Below, piece by piece: positions 1 through 14,400 of a stretch of 64,000 bases of DNA (position 1 is its first letter; every line of letters begins with the position of its first letter). The notes under the pieces were generated by a model. The model was not told the DNA's origin, did not search any database, and saw nothing but the letters and a program-made list of their open reading frames with translations. Origin of the DNA: Monomorium pharaonis (taxonomy: Eukaryota > Arthropoda > Insecta > Hymenoptera > Formicidae); assembly GCF_013373865.1 (NCBI RefSeq), contig NC_050470.1:8354373-8418372 (forward strand), written 5' to 3'. A program made the position numbers and the translations under genes.

Positions 1-616
1 CTTTCACAAGTGTGATCCATAGGTCGCGTGATAAACGGAGCCCACTTATCGCGGGGCCGTTCCATGCAAACGAGAGGCAACGAGACCGATACATCACGCT
101 AAAAGTCAACGGGGATCATTGCGTTCCTCGCGTGCGCACACGTGCGCGGAAACTATGTATGTGGAACGCAGCGAGTGAAATATTAAAAGCTGAGTAGGCG
201 GGCGCATGATCTAATAACTTATTTGATCGATAATGCCCCTCGTCTAGCGGCCGGGGCGAGAAGGGAGGGGGAGGGAAGGGGCTCACGACGCTCACACGCG
301 ATGTAGGATGCTCCGTGACCAGTTTTGTACGGTACGGCGATCATCGGGAGCATCGAAATTGCTTTTCGTCGTGGCACGCGGCACCCTCGAAGACTTCGCG
401 GCGATCAGAGCCGCCCGCCTGAATCCGAAACCCGGCGGCGGCGGCGGCGTCACGGCCTGAATAATGTGGTACGGAACGCGTTAGATCACCGATTAACGCG
501 TAAGAAAAACTCGTAACTCGCCGTCGAGCTTTCTACCGCGCGTCTATCTAAATATACATTACGCCGTTTACACGCGGGACTTATGTTTAGTTTATCGATT
601 TTTATTCGTCGCCGCT

Positions 617-651
617 TCTTCTCCCTCTTCTTCTTCTTCTTCTTCTTCTTC
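617..651. repeat. CTT/GAA triplet run
   Basis: Interrupted CTT repeats. On the minus strand they read as a poly-lysine stretch inside a spurious open frame. Confidence 0.8.
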
Positions 652-844
652 CTTGCCGTTCCGCGTGCGACACGCCAGCCGGTATTATAATTGCAAGCAG
701 CACGTGGCAGCGCGCTATAACAACGCCGGCCGCATTCGAAATGCGAAGCGTGATTCGCCAAATTCAATCCGCGGAAGTAATTACTCTTGGCACAGGCCGT
801 ACGCGACGTCAACCGCGTGAAAGGTTGCAACGCTAATTCCACCC

Positions 845-868
845 CACACACACACACACACACACACA
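845..868. repeat. (CA)12 microsatellite
   Basis: Uninterrupted CA dinucleotides, followed by related but imperfect sequence. Confidence 0.9.
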
Positions 869-1826
869 TGTACACACATATGTGGTGCGCCTCCATAATG
901 TCAAGGTCGCCATCCTGAATTATCGCACTCTTCTTATCCCTAGGTTTGATTCGCCATGGAATCAGTCGCCGCATGTGCATTACAACTATGTAACACGGAG
1001 CGAGGCTAACTTGGATATCGCGTAAATAACTTTATCGATTGGAATTTGATAACGGGTCGCTTTTTAAATATGCAAAAAGCAGCGAACCCGAACGCGGGAC
1101 AGAGCGTTACCTTTATGACAAATCGGACTAGGACTCAATACGAGCCTGCAAACATAAAAAAATTACGATTGTATCCCTTTATATATTTTTAATTAGTTTT
1201 CAATTAAAAAGGTATTTTCAACTCGCGTCCTTTTCAGCCAATGACCGTGCGCGAACTCTTTTGTTTTTATTATAGTTCGATGAAGTTAATTTAGCAAAAC
1301 CTTCCTATCGATCGTCTTTCAAGGATATATTCGCGTAGTTTCGCCAAAACATTACATAACTATTTAAGCATACTTATAAATAAGTCAGTAAAGACGTGTG
1401 TTTTAAAGGGCCAAAAAGAAAATGACGCCAATTAATAACCGGGACAGTCAGCTTAACAAATAGCTGCAAAATATCCGCGGGACACGCCACGCAAATGTGT
1501 CGGAGTGTATGCATTCCTCCGCAGCAATAACTCTTACTCGTGACACTTTGTCCTCGCTCTTTTACCGGCACGCTGATTGATATGCACCGCAATACGGACA
1601 GTTGCGAATTTATAGACTACAAATCGCGTTTCACTTCGATCACATAAATCTCACTTAACTATGAACTAACCACGTGAATTAAAGATACACAGTAGAAGGA
1701 AGTGTAGAAATTTGTACTACTTTGTTGTAATAATAGGAAAATTTTATGTCTAAAGCAGAATTTTAAGTTACTTTTTTTTTAATCTTTTAACTTTAATAAA
1801 CTTGTTTTAAGTCACGTATGCGAATG

Positions 1827-1952
1827 ATTATTATTACCAATATTCTAGTAGTAATATAAAAATGATATTCCTGACTATAATTATTTTAATACTATAATTA
1901 ATTTACTATGCAATTATAGTCGCAAATATAACATGTTTTTTTCCTCAGTGCA
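1827..1952. repeat. Dispersed repeat, copy 1 (partner at 37098-37210)
   Basis: This stretch aligns in the same order with 37098-37210. Shared blocks include TTATTATTACCAATATT, AAAATGATATTCCTGACTAT and CTATGCAATTATAGTC, then a T-run and CTCA. Copy 1 has an extra insertion after the middle block. The partner lies inside a 415-bp element with terminal inverted repeats, so copy 1 is probably a truncated member of the same MITE family. I did not find its left end. Confidence 0.75.
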
Positions 1953-2473
1953 CGTAGGTGAATTATCGCGGAAATATTTACTCGATGTTTTATGCAATCA
2001 ATGCCATTCATTCCGAGTTGAAATTATTCAACATTTTTTTATATTATACGCACAAGTTATATTTAGATATATGGGAATTTAACAAATAAGCGAGAAATTG
2101 TATCGATTATATTTACATTATAATTATTATTCCACAATTTAAAGACTATTTTAAGTATAATCTTGGTGTAATTTATAAGGGATAGATCTGGAAGCGAGCT
2201 TAATAAATAATAAGCGCCCGAAGTCTCGTTTAATTAATTACTTAACTTTTACATAATTAGAAATTGCCGATGGAAATTCAGACCTTGCTAGGAAAGAAGG
2301 CTCGCATTCTCCCCCATCGTACGTCGCGCCAAATGCGGTTGTTTAACTCTCACTTATCACGCGACTGCATCCTTTACAGAGGCTGACAGACCGAAATTCT
2401 AAATCTTCCCTTAGATGTTATCATCGCACATCGTATACGTCTCTATATAACGTTACCTCTTCTGTTTCCTCAG

Positions 2474-5400
2474 GAAAGCGCGAGTTCATCGAAGGCGGGT
2501 ATCCCATTGGTAATTGGCCGTATTCAACGGGGGGTCCGATCAGACCCCTTGGCAGTACCGTCGGCGGTGGTGGCGGCGGCGGCAGCGGCGGTGCGGCGGG
2601 GGGCACCAACATGACACCCGACGATCCCGCACCCGACGAAGAATTCGCCCATGCCGTCGCGCAAAAAACACAGGTACATACATGGCTGCTTATCATCGGC
2701 TTCTCGCTCGGCCGAGCCGAACAATTCTCGATAGCGCCGCGTGTGTGCCGCGCTATTTCGTATGCCGAGTCACTCGCTGTACGTCGGCCGAAGAAATAGG
2801 TCACTTCTGCAAAGTGTAGAAACATTTCTTCTTCTTCTTCTTCTTTTTCTTCGTCTTCCGTCCGCGTGCGGAATTTAATTTAATCGAGACTCTTCATTTT
2901 CGATTCCTTGTAGCTCGTGCGAGTGGAGAAGAGTTTCCAGAGAGATCTTCAATTCGATTTACGTCGCGTTTAATTTTTAAACTGGTAAAGAGAGAACACC
3001 GTATACCAAGAAAGATCGAATTAGACCGCTGGAATGACGAACTATTAAAAGAATTGGACCGACGACGTACGTGGAACTTTATCGGAGCGCAGGGATCATG
3101 AAATATTGAAATCCGATAAAGAGTTTGCCGATGAAAATTGGGACACGCGTGTCTCTCGCTCTGCGAAGTTACAAAATTGCGCCGTTAAATCGTGCAAGGA
3201 TACATATGTGGGACTCAAATCCATTTCTCGCGTATCTCTCTATGCCGCCACTCGAAAGCACCGCGAGCACGTTAGTCACGTACACGCGTAGCTTCAATGC
3301 TCGGTGTCCCCGGTGTCGGGACACGATGGGTATTTTTTTTTTTTTTTCAAAGAAGCCCACGCGAGTTGAATCGTCAATTCCGTAAAAGCGACCGGGCACA
3401 ATGCTCCGTGACGAGAGAAGAGGAGAGCCGTGACGACCTGACGATGGGTGTTCGCGATGCATACCTCGTGCGCATCGTTGAACGTTCACCGACGTCGTTG
3501 GCCGCGTTGCCGCTATTGTTGTTGGACTCAAGTATTTTTCTTTTTTTTTTTACGTTCGAGTCTGCGGTTTTGAATCTCGAAGCCGACCTATTTAAACTTC
3601 GAGTGGTTACGCGGGAATGTTTATAACGCGAATATATCGCGAGGATATCCCACATTCAGCCTTGAGCCCGATTATAATTCCAGGATTGAATTACTTGCTG
3701 GTTTATCTCATTTTCAATTTAGTAATTTAGTAATTTCTTTCTGATGAAAACTTTTATGATTTAACGCGATGATAACATATTGCAGCGTGAAAAGTTTTGA
3801 ATTTCTGATGAGTGAAATATAATATACGATCAAGTAGAGAAATTTATGTAAAAATTGTAATTAAAGAGCAATTTGAAATGTATCTTTGTTTATCAAATTT
3901 ATAATTCGTAAACTTTATAACTTCGTTTGTTGGTTTCATGTCGATCACAAATTGAATTTTGAGAAGAAGAAATTTTGCTTACAGACCGTGTCTAAAATTG
4001 GTCAGATATTCTTTGCATGCCACATAACAAATATGATGCTGGATACCCCGATCGGTTTTAATCTAAAAACACTTTATCGAAGCGCTTATATTTTTTCAAA
4101 AAATTTGCTCGTACATCTTGAAAGAAAATTCTAACCGAGCAAAATTTGTTTAAAATTAAAAGAAAATTCCAACGTCTTTATTTATATGTAGCCTAAAGAT
4201 TTACTGCTTGAAAAGTATTAACGCTTTATTATTTTAATTGAGAAAAATATTGATACTGTACGAGGCAAAGGATGAATAATTAAAGTCAAGGCACCTCGTA
4301 CACGAGTGTGCAGACTTATTATTCGACATTTAAATTTATGAATGCAGTACAGAAATTATTATCTGCGTGAGAAGTCACTGAAATAATGCTTTCCGGCACG
4401 GAACTCGTGGGATTTCTCGAGCGATCTTTATCTCGTACTCTTCTCTAGCTACACTACCAAGAGTAATTAGCACTTCACTTAAAAAGGCAGAGTCCCTCGA
4501 GATCAATTTTGAACACGTGCTGTATTCGAAAGAAGTCAGTCGCTTGAAAAATTGTTTTCCTTTCAGATGTAAACGATTCTGTTGATTTGTATGCACTTTT
4601 ACCCAAATGCGTACTGAATTAATCTTAATCAGATCCTAATACTTTTATCTCACTATAATCTAATGCGAAAATAATCACCGTAGAAAGTGTGCTTTTTCCC
4701 CGAACAAGACAATCCAAATAAATTGATGTGTATCGCGTTTCGAATTACTTTCCGCAGGAATTTTCTCTAATTAAGAGTGGCGCCTTACGTAAACAAGACT
4801 GAATGACGCAAGACCGAACTATTTCGCCGATAAATAATGTTTTCTCTTCGCTGTAATTTCGTAAATGGAGAAAATGCGACGAGACGCACCCTTATGCATG
4901 TACGGAGATCAAAGTGTAGAACTGGGAAAAATTTGAAATAGATTCAATAGTAATATTTATTTAAAGAATGTATCTCTAAAAAGTACTATTTAAAATAGGC
5001 ATTTTATGCAGTAAGTATTAAAAAAGCAAATAGTATTTATTATTTATACATACGTGTATACTCTACTTTTTTGAAGTAAAATATTTATTTTACATTTCAA
5101 TATATCATGGATAAATAAGTTATTTTTTATTTCCGATAAAATGAAAAATAGCGCGTGGATCTCATGGATATGTAGATATGTTTGTATGTAATTCAATTTT
5201 TTCAGACATATAATTTTAAAATAATAATAATTACACAGAACACTTATTTTAAATAATATTTTTTGTAGATATATCCTTTATATGTTTCTATTGTTCTATT
5301 TTCTATCTTAACTAAATATTTTTCAGCACTGTCTTCACTACGCTTCTTTTAACATTGGACAACTTTCCAATTAATGTAATATTACGTTCTTGACGGAACG

Positions 5401-8400
5401 GGTTGAATTACTATTGCGCAAGGGCGCGTGTTACGAGCGAGAACGCGCCTTTCGACCTCGAGACGAGAACGGTGTAGGTGCGTGGAGAGCCCCCATCTCT
5501 CGCATTAATATCGCTCTATTTAATTTTAAGAGCGAAGCGCACTTCACTTCACGGAATAAACCGCACGATAATGATCTTGCTCTTTTGAATCTGGCTTTAA
5601 AATCAATTTATACGTTAGGAATTACTTACGTCGCCTTAGTTAACAGTCTATTCGTGAGCTATTAGAACTGTACTTGAAGAGAATTTAACCTTTTAGATCC
5701 GTTCAGCGTTAACTACTTCTTAATGAGCGCATCTTTCTTTGATATTTGGTATCTTCTTGTATCTTTCCGGGCGGACAAAACTTGCATCTAATGACGTTAT
5801 ATGTGTATATATTATAAAATTTTACCAGCGGGGTTAATGACGTTCTTCGATGACGTCAGAGAGCCTTCTTCGGCGTTACACGCGACGTCGCGTGTATAAG
5901 TACACGGGAATCACGTCCTACATCCTAGCAAGACGGAGGTGCAACTTCACGTACGACATGTCGCGTGACGTCGCTTTCACTTCGCGGGCCCGGGGACGAA
6001 AATATTTTCCGAGAATGTTCTGAAATTGCGATACGCACGGCCGTACAGTCTTAGAGTCCCTCGCGGGGTAAATTGCTGTTAATGATACGCTGCGAGTGAA
6101 CGTACGAGAGGACTGTCATTGCGGGGTTGTTTCGTATCGCTAATACTCTTTTATGATTTTTCTTCGTCGGACACGGCAAGGTTGCGCATAATACCATCGG
6201 ATATACCATCTGCTTGAGTTTCACGCGCAAATATTGAGAAAATGAGAAAGAATTGCAACTTCCAAAATTACACGGATCGTCGGGCATTGTAATAAAGCAA
6301 AATGAATTAACAATAAGAAGTCTAAATATAAGTCATATTAAAAAGAAGGGAAAACTGACCGGATAAAATATGCACAAAATGGAAGAAAAGAGTTAACATA
6401 ATAAAACAATTTTTGAAAGTATTTTCGAAAGTTGAAAGTATTTTTAAATTAATTAAATATGAAATGTTAATGGATAAAATAGATGGATAGCAAATCTAAT
6501 CCTCGAATTCTAATTAAACCTAAAATCAAACGTGCACTTTTACGTCCCACGTAATGGAAGGATCCTACGGATTAATTATCTCAGAAACAGATAGATAGGC
6601 AATACATAAATAGCGATTAACATATAGTAGTTATTGATACTGATGTTAATGCAATACGCCGAGGTCATTATGCGATTTGATTACCGCCGGCTTAAACACA
6701 CGGAGCGTAGGGTGTAAGCCCACGTAGGCTCTCATTTGATGCATGCAAATGTATGCGCACGAACGCACCGGATGAAATATATCTCTCTTTGCAGAGAGAT
6801 GCAGAGGCAATTCGCAGCGCACTGTATCTCGGAGTGGCACTCGCGATCACCTGGATAATAGGGGCGGCTGGTCTCTCGCTGGCGTGGCTGGTTCTGGTCC
6901 TGGCACTGGCGACGACTGTCGTTAAGGCGAGAGTCTCTCGGCTCCTTCAGACGGAACTGCAACATGAACTGGCCAGGTTACGTAGGAGACGAGCCTTGTA
7001 CAAAGACGAAACCGCCGAGTGGCTCACTTTGCTCATCAACAAGTGGTAAGTACCGTTTTTCAGCAATTATCGATGAAGTTAATCAGCTGGTACACGTCAA
7101 TAGACGCAATCAAGATCCTATTGTACCAATGTAACTTACGAATAACGAGTATGTACAAACTTTCCCCGATATTGAAATCCGGAAATTGAATTATTCAAGC
7201 AAGATCGATGTACACCGCGCTGTCAATTAATAACACAAGTAACAGAAAAGAGAAAGAATCAAGTCTTGCGTTGAGAAGAGTTAATGCAAGTGTAACCGAA
7301 GTGTAACGATGCGTCCATTATTACTGTACATCTCGTGACCTCGCCGGATAGTTGCTCTTCCGTATATACCTGCGATTTCGCAGTAATAACGCTATTGTAA
7401 TGTCGGTGGGTATATACGCCGCGATTGTCCTCGCCATCAGATCGGGTGAATGAACCTCCCCGTTCGCGAACGAGCACTTACATACGCATTTGTAAACATA
7501 CCGCATTCCTGCCGCACGTGGTGGTATATAGATGTGGCCTTTCACGTTTCTGCTGTCCGCCGTGTCGCGGATAAAATCCTTGCCAGCCCGTCGTCGTCAC
7601 ACCCCGGCACGTATGTCGAACGGAACGAGTCGTCGACGTTGTTACAATCGACCGCGTTTGAATAAATCGCAGTCTGCCATCGGGTTTGCCGCATACGAGC
7701 TCGCGGGATCTTAATATAGATTTTTTTTTCTTTTTAAACAAATGCAAAATCGATAACCACGAAAACCAGCTCCTCTTGAACTAAAACGTATATCAAAAAA
7801 TAGAGATCCCTCTCTCCGTTCGTTGAAAACAGAGGCGATCCGAAAATTGATTCTTGGTTAAAAAAATTCGCGATTGGATTTCAAAGAGATTTATGCGTAT
7901 ATTAATAGAGGAAAAAAGTTGCATCTGATTTTCTTCGCGTCCTATCCGCGTCTATCAGCAAGCGGAGCGACAAGCGGCGATAAGCGCGGAAAGAGTGTTA
8001 CTTATTTGGATAGTTGATAGACCTGTTTGAGCATTCCTGAACAGCCTCGGCTGCAGGTTTTCTCGCCGACCAGCGAGAGCATCTACATGCGCGAGGGGGA
8101 AAAAGCGATGAATTCAGCGCGACGCGCGTAAAGAAAACGACAGCGTGATCATGCGCACACACGCCGCTTATTTGATCATGTGCGAACGCAGGAAACGTAC
8201 GATGACTCTTCGGGAAAGTTCCTACGGAATCGAGCACTCCCCGTAAATAATTCCACGGGGTTTCGATAAATCGGATAATAATCCATAGACAGATTCTAAT
8301 TTCGTACACTTGCAGCGATACTCTAATTACGAGAATGTGATAAATAAACCCCATTTATTTAAATTCTTTCTTAAAGAGGAACAGTGAAAATTAAATATAA

Positions 8401-11400
8401 GATTATTCATTTAAATAACGAAGTCAAAATAACGAAGAATTGACTATTAATAACAAGAGGAAAAGATAATTTCAGAATGTTTAATATCGTACAAGAGTGT
8501 ACATATTTAACGAGGGAATTCACCTGAAAGCACCCGGACTGAGAGATGAATGAGATGTTATCCAAACGCCTTGAAAAAAAAAATGACAAGTGCGTGGGCT
8601 TGTGTTAATCTACTTGACTGTCCGTTAATCTATTCATCGAAATTCGCGTGGGCCGCTATGTGTATTATGCGAATCAGCTCGTTATCGACGGCGAAAATGG
8701 GATGTCATTAACGATAAACTCTGGAAATAACCCGTCAGTTGCGGCACCGAAACATCAGCGCTCGTCTTTCACGCACGAATGAGCGCTTTATCGTATTAAA
8801 TCTGGCTATTCGCTTAATTAAACTGAATGTTTAATGAATCGTATCTTATCGCATTGCTTTTCGAGACATCTATTTGCGGAGATTTAATATGAAAGGGGGA
8901 AAACTTTGAGGAATTGCATGTAAATTGAAAAGGGCGTCTGCGGTTTAAATTTAATAAACTGACACAGGGAGATCAGCGCTACAATTAAAGTCCGGTTCCG
9001 ACAGAACGGTAGCTTGATGTTGAGGGCTCTCGTCTATGTATCGAATGTTATTCTTTCAGGTGGAGATTCAGCGCTGCCAGTATATTCTCTTTGGCGAAGG
9101 AACGACTGGAACCCCTCCTTAATGAAGCCAAACCCGGTATATTAGGTAAGGACTTGGTAAATACACCTTATAAATACACGTTTCGCGATTCACAACAGGA
9201 GATTAAAAAAAAACAGGAGAGATAAAGAGAAGTTCGCTAAAGAAATTAATCATCGATCGGTCTCGAGGGATTCCAAATTACTTCGTCATTTAGCGGCTTC
9301 ATCGTGACTACATAAGAGATACTCGTTTTTCAGGTCCATTAGAATTACGCGAACTCACTCTCGGCGAACAGACGCCGTGCATCACGCGCATCAGAACCCT
9401 CGATTGCTGCAGCGACGACGATCTTCCCAATGGCCAACACTTCGGTCAGACTAAATTGTCCATCGAAGCGGACCTGCGGCTGGACTGCGAGCAATTCCGC
9501 ATGCTCATCACCACGCGGTTGTTTGGTAAAGGGTGAGGAGCAAAGCGTTCACCGTATTAAAAACCTTTATGCACTTTTTGAACAAAGTTGTAAACGTCAC
9601 GTATTTTCTCTTCTCTTTACGCAATGTTAACTTGCTTTTGTTTGGTACTTCATTAATTGCGATCCATTTGCTTGATCGGAATTTAATTTCGTATAATAAA
9701 TTCCAAGTTTATTTTTTCTTCAGAATCGTTTGTCATTTTGATATTAAGATTTCATTAATCAAGATTTTTCTAAATCTACTTTCTATTTTTTAAACAAATT
9801 TTCATCAATATTTTTTTTTGTAAATACCTCGGCAGTGTGGGAATGGACATCGACCTGGCGGTGGAGAAGCTATCGCTATCCGGCACGATTATCGTCAACC
9901 TGACGCTGAACACCTCGGCGCCGTTTCCGCACGCGACCGGGCTCAGTGTAAGTTTCCTGGAGAAACCGGACGTCTGGTTCAGCGTAAGAATCTTAAGAGC
10001 GGTGCAGATGATGGAGATGCCGCTGATCAAGACCTGGATTCATGCGGTGGTAACGGACGCTCTGGCTAGCTGGCTGGTCGATCCGGGCCACTTGGAGCTG
10101 AACCTAAGAGCGCGAGAGCGACCAGGTCCTGTACTGGACATCGTGACCAATTCGTTGCCGCAAGGAGTACTGACCGTTGTTCTGTGCCAGAATGGTTGTT
10201 CTGGTGAGTGCTTCTCAAACTGTGAGTAACCAATTTTTCTATCGTTTAATTTTCTAGAAATATAATTCAAAGTTTTCTTCTGACGTTGAATCAAATCGAA
10301 TTTTATTTCTTTGTTTGGATTCGAATCGATAAAAATTATATCGATACCAAATCAAATTAAATCATTAAAACTTTTAATTTTAATTAATAACATAATTATT
10401 ATTGAATAGAGTTTGAATATAAATAATAAAAAATAACATAGATTTCTATATAAGGAAAATATTGATTATATAATATAAAGTTATTTTAAATATAATTTTA
10501 TAAAGTTCTATTTGATTCGTATTCAAATAATTTCCACATTTCTAAAATTTTCTTTTTGGCGTGATTTAGTATAGTAAAAACATACTTTACTTACTTTAGA
10601 TGTTCTCGTAAAACGGTTATATGTCATAATGAACGCGTAATTCATTATTATGGACTCGTTAGAAAGTCCCTAACTAGCGTTTCTCCATTGTTAGCGAGTG
10701 TCGCTGATGAAGTGAGGTGGCTCGTAGTAACGGTGGGCGATCAGAGGCGAATTACCTCGAATTTGAACTCCACATGGACCGAGGACGTGTCTTTCTTGGT
10801 CGGGCCATTAGACAACGAGAGGATCACCATCAAGCTGAAAGCGAAACGTCTCGTTAGTACGATCACTCTGGCGCAGTTCGAATTAGCGTTAGGAGTCTAC
10901 GACTGGGAGAATTCGCAGATGTAAGTGATAGCGTTAATTTTTTCATGGCGATTTCATCAGTTTTATTGTCGTAAATACCAAATTTTTGATCAGATTTCTG
11001 ATCAGATTCCATTAATCCATTTATTTCCGTTTGACAGCGTCGAAACCGTGTTACAACAGAAGAAACCGTCTCGCAATAGCGCTAACATTCCGAACATCAA
11101 TGCGCGATTAGAATATACCACTCTGCCGCTCTTGGACCCCGATTTACCGCAGCCAGAACTAATGGCCGATAATATGCATCTTGCAGGTAATAAAAAAAAA
11201 AACATACATTATATAACATGGAATATGTGAAACGGAGAGAGATATTTGTAATTCGATACAGCGAATCTCTACGAAATATCCGAGATACAATCAAACATCT
11301 CTTTTCCCGCGATCAGCATTATCGTATGAAATATTTTCAGTGTCGCGAGACTCTTGCAACAAAGCGCACAAAGCAGGTAAATTAAATTAGCGTATCGTGT

Positions 11401-14400
11401 GGTGAAATTTTGCAGCATGATTGTGTGCAATATTCTTTGATTTGACGTTTAATTAAACGTACAGTTTTATCATCGAGACTTTTGTCAAACAGTAGAGTTT
11501 TCAAGCACGCCATATCTATGTTTTACCATTTGCTTTTCCGTGAAAATTTGTAGAGGACCTTTGAGTGTTTTTTTTTTTTTCGTAGTAAAAAATCGAGGAC
11601 AGGGGCTCAATTTTTGAATTCATTCGCAAAAGAAATGTATTTGCAAATTCTGTTCTTACAGAAAAGTTGGAAATTTATTGGCTATCGTATACGTTTTAAC
11701 CAATAAACTTGCAACTTTTCTGTTATAGCGAGTATTTGGGCATACGTTCCTCTTGCAAATGAATTCAAGAGTCAAGTCCCTGAGAGATATTCGCATTAAA
11801 ATGCAATTGTAATTTTCAGGGGTATTGGTGGTTTACATTCACTCCGCTGATAATCTCCACGGCGATACTGCTCAATGCAATCCTTATTGCATGCTCTTCA
11901 ATAATCGGAAGAAGGTAAACGCAATTTACAATGACATTTTGAACACATTTGCGATATTTAAAATTATATCTGCGCGGAAGTGATGTTCTATTAACTTCTA
12001 TTATCTTTGGATTTTTAGGTGAAAACGACACATTACGTTCGGTCGACTACGTCCCCGGTTTGGGACTGTAGAGCACAATTTTTGGTGCAGGATTACACGC
12101 AAGTGTCACTGAGCTTCGTCATTTATTCATGGAACATAGTAAAATCAATGGACACGGACATGCTTGGACTGGCCATGTTATCTCTGTCTCAGGTAATTAG
12201 GTCTTTCTTGATGGAACCGGACGATTCAGCATAATAAATAAAAAAAGTTAAATCAAAAACTGCTTTTAATATAATGTAGTACTTAAAATACATAAATTAT
12301 GATTAATTTTATTTTTATATTAAATCTTTCAATTCTCATTCTGGCACAGTAACCTTGTAGTGCTGTAAAGAATCTCAATAAAAAGTGATTTTCTTTTTCG
12401 AAGGACACGACATGGATCGTCAGAAAAGATCTCACGCTCAGCGGTTCCAACATCGCCTCCTCCATGACGGTCTCCGTGCTATTTTATCCGGTCAAGAGCG
12501 TACAACAAGTAGTTAACAGTCGTAGAAGCAGCTTGGTCCCAATCACGGTGGACGAAGAGCCAAAAATCAAACGGAACAGTTTACCGTGGATGCAACAGGC
12601 GGTTCGTATAAATATAAAGTCTTATATTTATCCGGGAAAAAAATTTCTTTGTACCCTTGAGTGCTCACTCAAATCTTAAAATACTTTCAGAAGCTGTTAT
12701 TAACGCACAAGGATACCGATCCCGCCTCCTCCGATATATCCAGCCTCCTATCTACTGGAAGCGGTTTAATGGAGGTGACGTTGTTACGCGCTAAGGATCT
12801 CGTTGCGAAAGATCTGAACGGCTTCAGCGATCCTTTCTGCGAACTAAAGTTAAACAACGAAACGAAATACAAGAGCAGCATAAAGAAGAAGACACTGAAT
12901 CCTTGCTGGGACGAAAGTTCCATCATGGGCTTGCCGAAGGCCGGGGAAGCTTTAGATATCGTAATTATACGCATTTTTTTTTGCCTTGAACTAAAATTTC
13001 TCATTTCGAAATAGAGAAATCATTTTTAAAAATTCTTCTTGTAGTTATTATGGGATCATGATACTTTCGGCATGAAGGATTACCTTGGGAAAGTATCACT
13101 GACTCTCGACGATATCAGAAAGCTATCGAACAGCGATCAGTCCCATTGGTTTCCGCTCAGGGAAACCAAAACGGGATCTATAGAGCTGAAAATCAAGGTC
13201 TTGTCGGAAGAATGCGAGGTAACGTTTACATCGTCGAAACTTGAGCATTTTATAATTTCTCGAATAATCTCGTCGTTCAATAAATTACCGTTTGAAATTA
13301 AATGCTCTAGACGCAAAGCACGTACGCGACCAGCAATATCAGCGACAATTCTTCTCGTTTAAACGCCGAGCCTGATTCCTTGTCGAGCATCGTGCGAAGG
13401 CCTTCCATGGAAAAATCTAAAATACGTTTGCACTTGGATCCAGTTGTACCGCCACCACCTCCGCCGCGCACCGTCACCCTCCTGAAGCCGACTACGTCCA
13501 ATCAGTCCGGTAGTGTCACATTCTAAAAATCATACATTTAGTATCTTTAGCAATATAAACTTTTAATCAAAATAAATCAGCATGTTGTTCGATACAAATT
13601 ATTATAAAATTCTGGTATATTCTCATACAGATAAAATTAGCATCACCAGTAAAGAGTCCAACGAAATAAACGGAACATCGAGCTTCTGGATTCCGAAAGT
13701 TATCACGGAATCGGTCGCGGATAATTCTGTCGACGAGTCCGACACCGCCAAAGTGATCGCGGAGAGGCGGTCCTCCCATCACAGTTTGACCCCCAGCCCC
13801 GAGCAGAGCTTCAGCAAGAAGATACCGCAATACAACAGCTTTCGCATGATGAAGCAGAAGGTAAACGCGTCGAAGTATCTATGATCGAAACGTCCGATTG
13901 AAATGTTTCGTGTAATTGTAGGTGAAGAGGGGTTTAAAACTTCGTAGATTCCGTTCAGAAGTGACTATAGAGGATAAGAATGATAACAAGGGTATCACGC
14001 TGAGCCTGGAACCCAGAGGCGGCGGGGAGGCCGACGCCACGGAGCTCTTGTCGGAATCCGGTCTGGCTCACGCGGTGTCGCAACCAGACATGCTGGGCAG
14101 GATAAGGCAGCCCAGTCCGCGGTTAAGATTGAGGCCGAATGGTTAGTGGATAGCATCGATAGTGATATTTTAATGTAATCATGCAGATATTTTTGTTCTA
14201 AATCTCTCTCATGCTTATTGATGCAATTTTAAACAGTAAAAAAGATACAATAAAAGACATGTTGGTTTTTTTAAACCTATAATCTTCTTTTTTACAGAGA
14301 AAAATAACTAGAGTTTTAGAAACTCTAAATGCTGAAACATAAAGTGAAATAAAACTGTTGGATTTTCAGATTTAAAAATTGTTAACGGCACTAGAGAGAA

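Larger units (their letters stand above)
1..2473. other. Upstream region of the SMP-C2 gene, no exon assigned
   Basis: No convincing coding exon is visible. The first reconstructable exon of the downstream gene begins at 2474 in the middle of a codon, so its first exon lies here unrecognised or beyond the left edge. The stretch holds a GC-rich patch at about 230-500, a CTT-rich run near 617-651, a CA microsatellite at 845-868, and a fragment of a dispersed repeat at 1827-1952. Confidence 0.5.

Noticed and set aside
486..980. 164-codon minus-strand open frame
   Set aside because: Its length comes from the CTT run (poly-lysine) and the CA microsatellite (Cys-Val repeats). No splice or domain support.
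9334..9525. Alternative donor TTTG|GTAAAG for exon 4 of the SMP-C2 gene
   Set aside because: It breaks the frame with the next exon. The donor seven bases later (AAAGG|GTGAGG) restores the SMP sequence LFGKGVGMDID.
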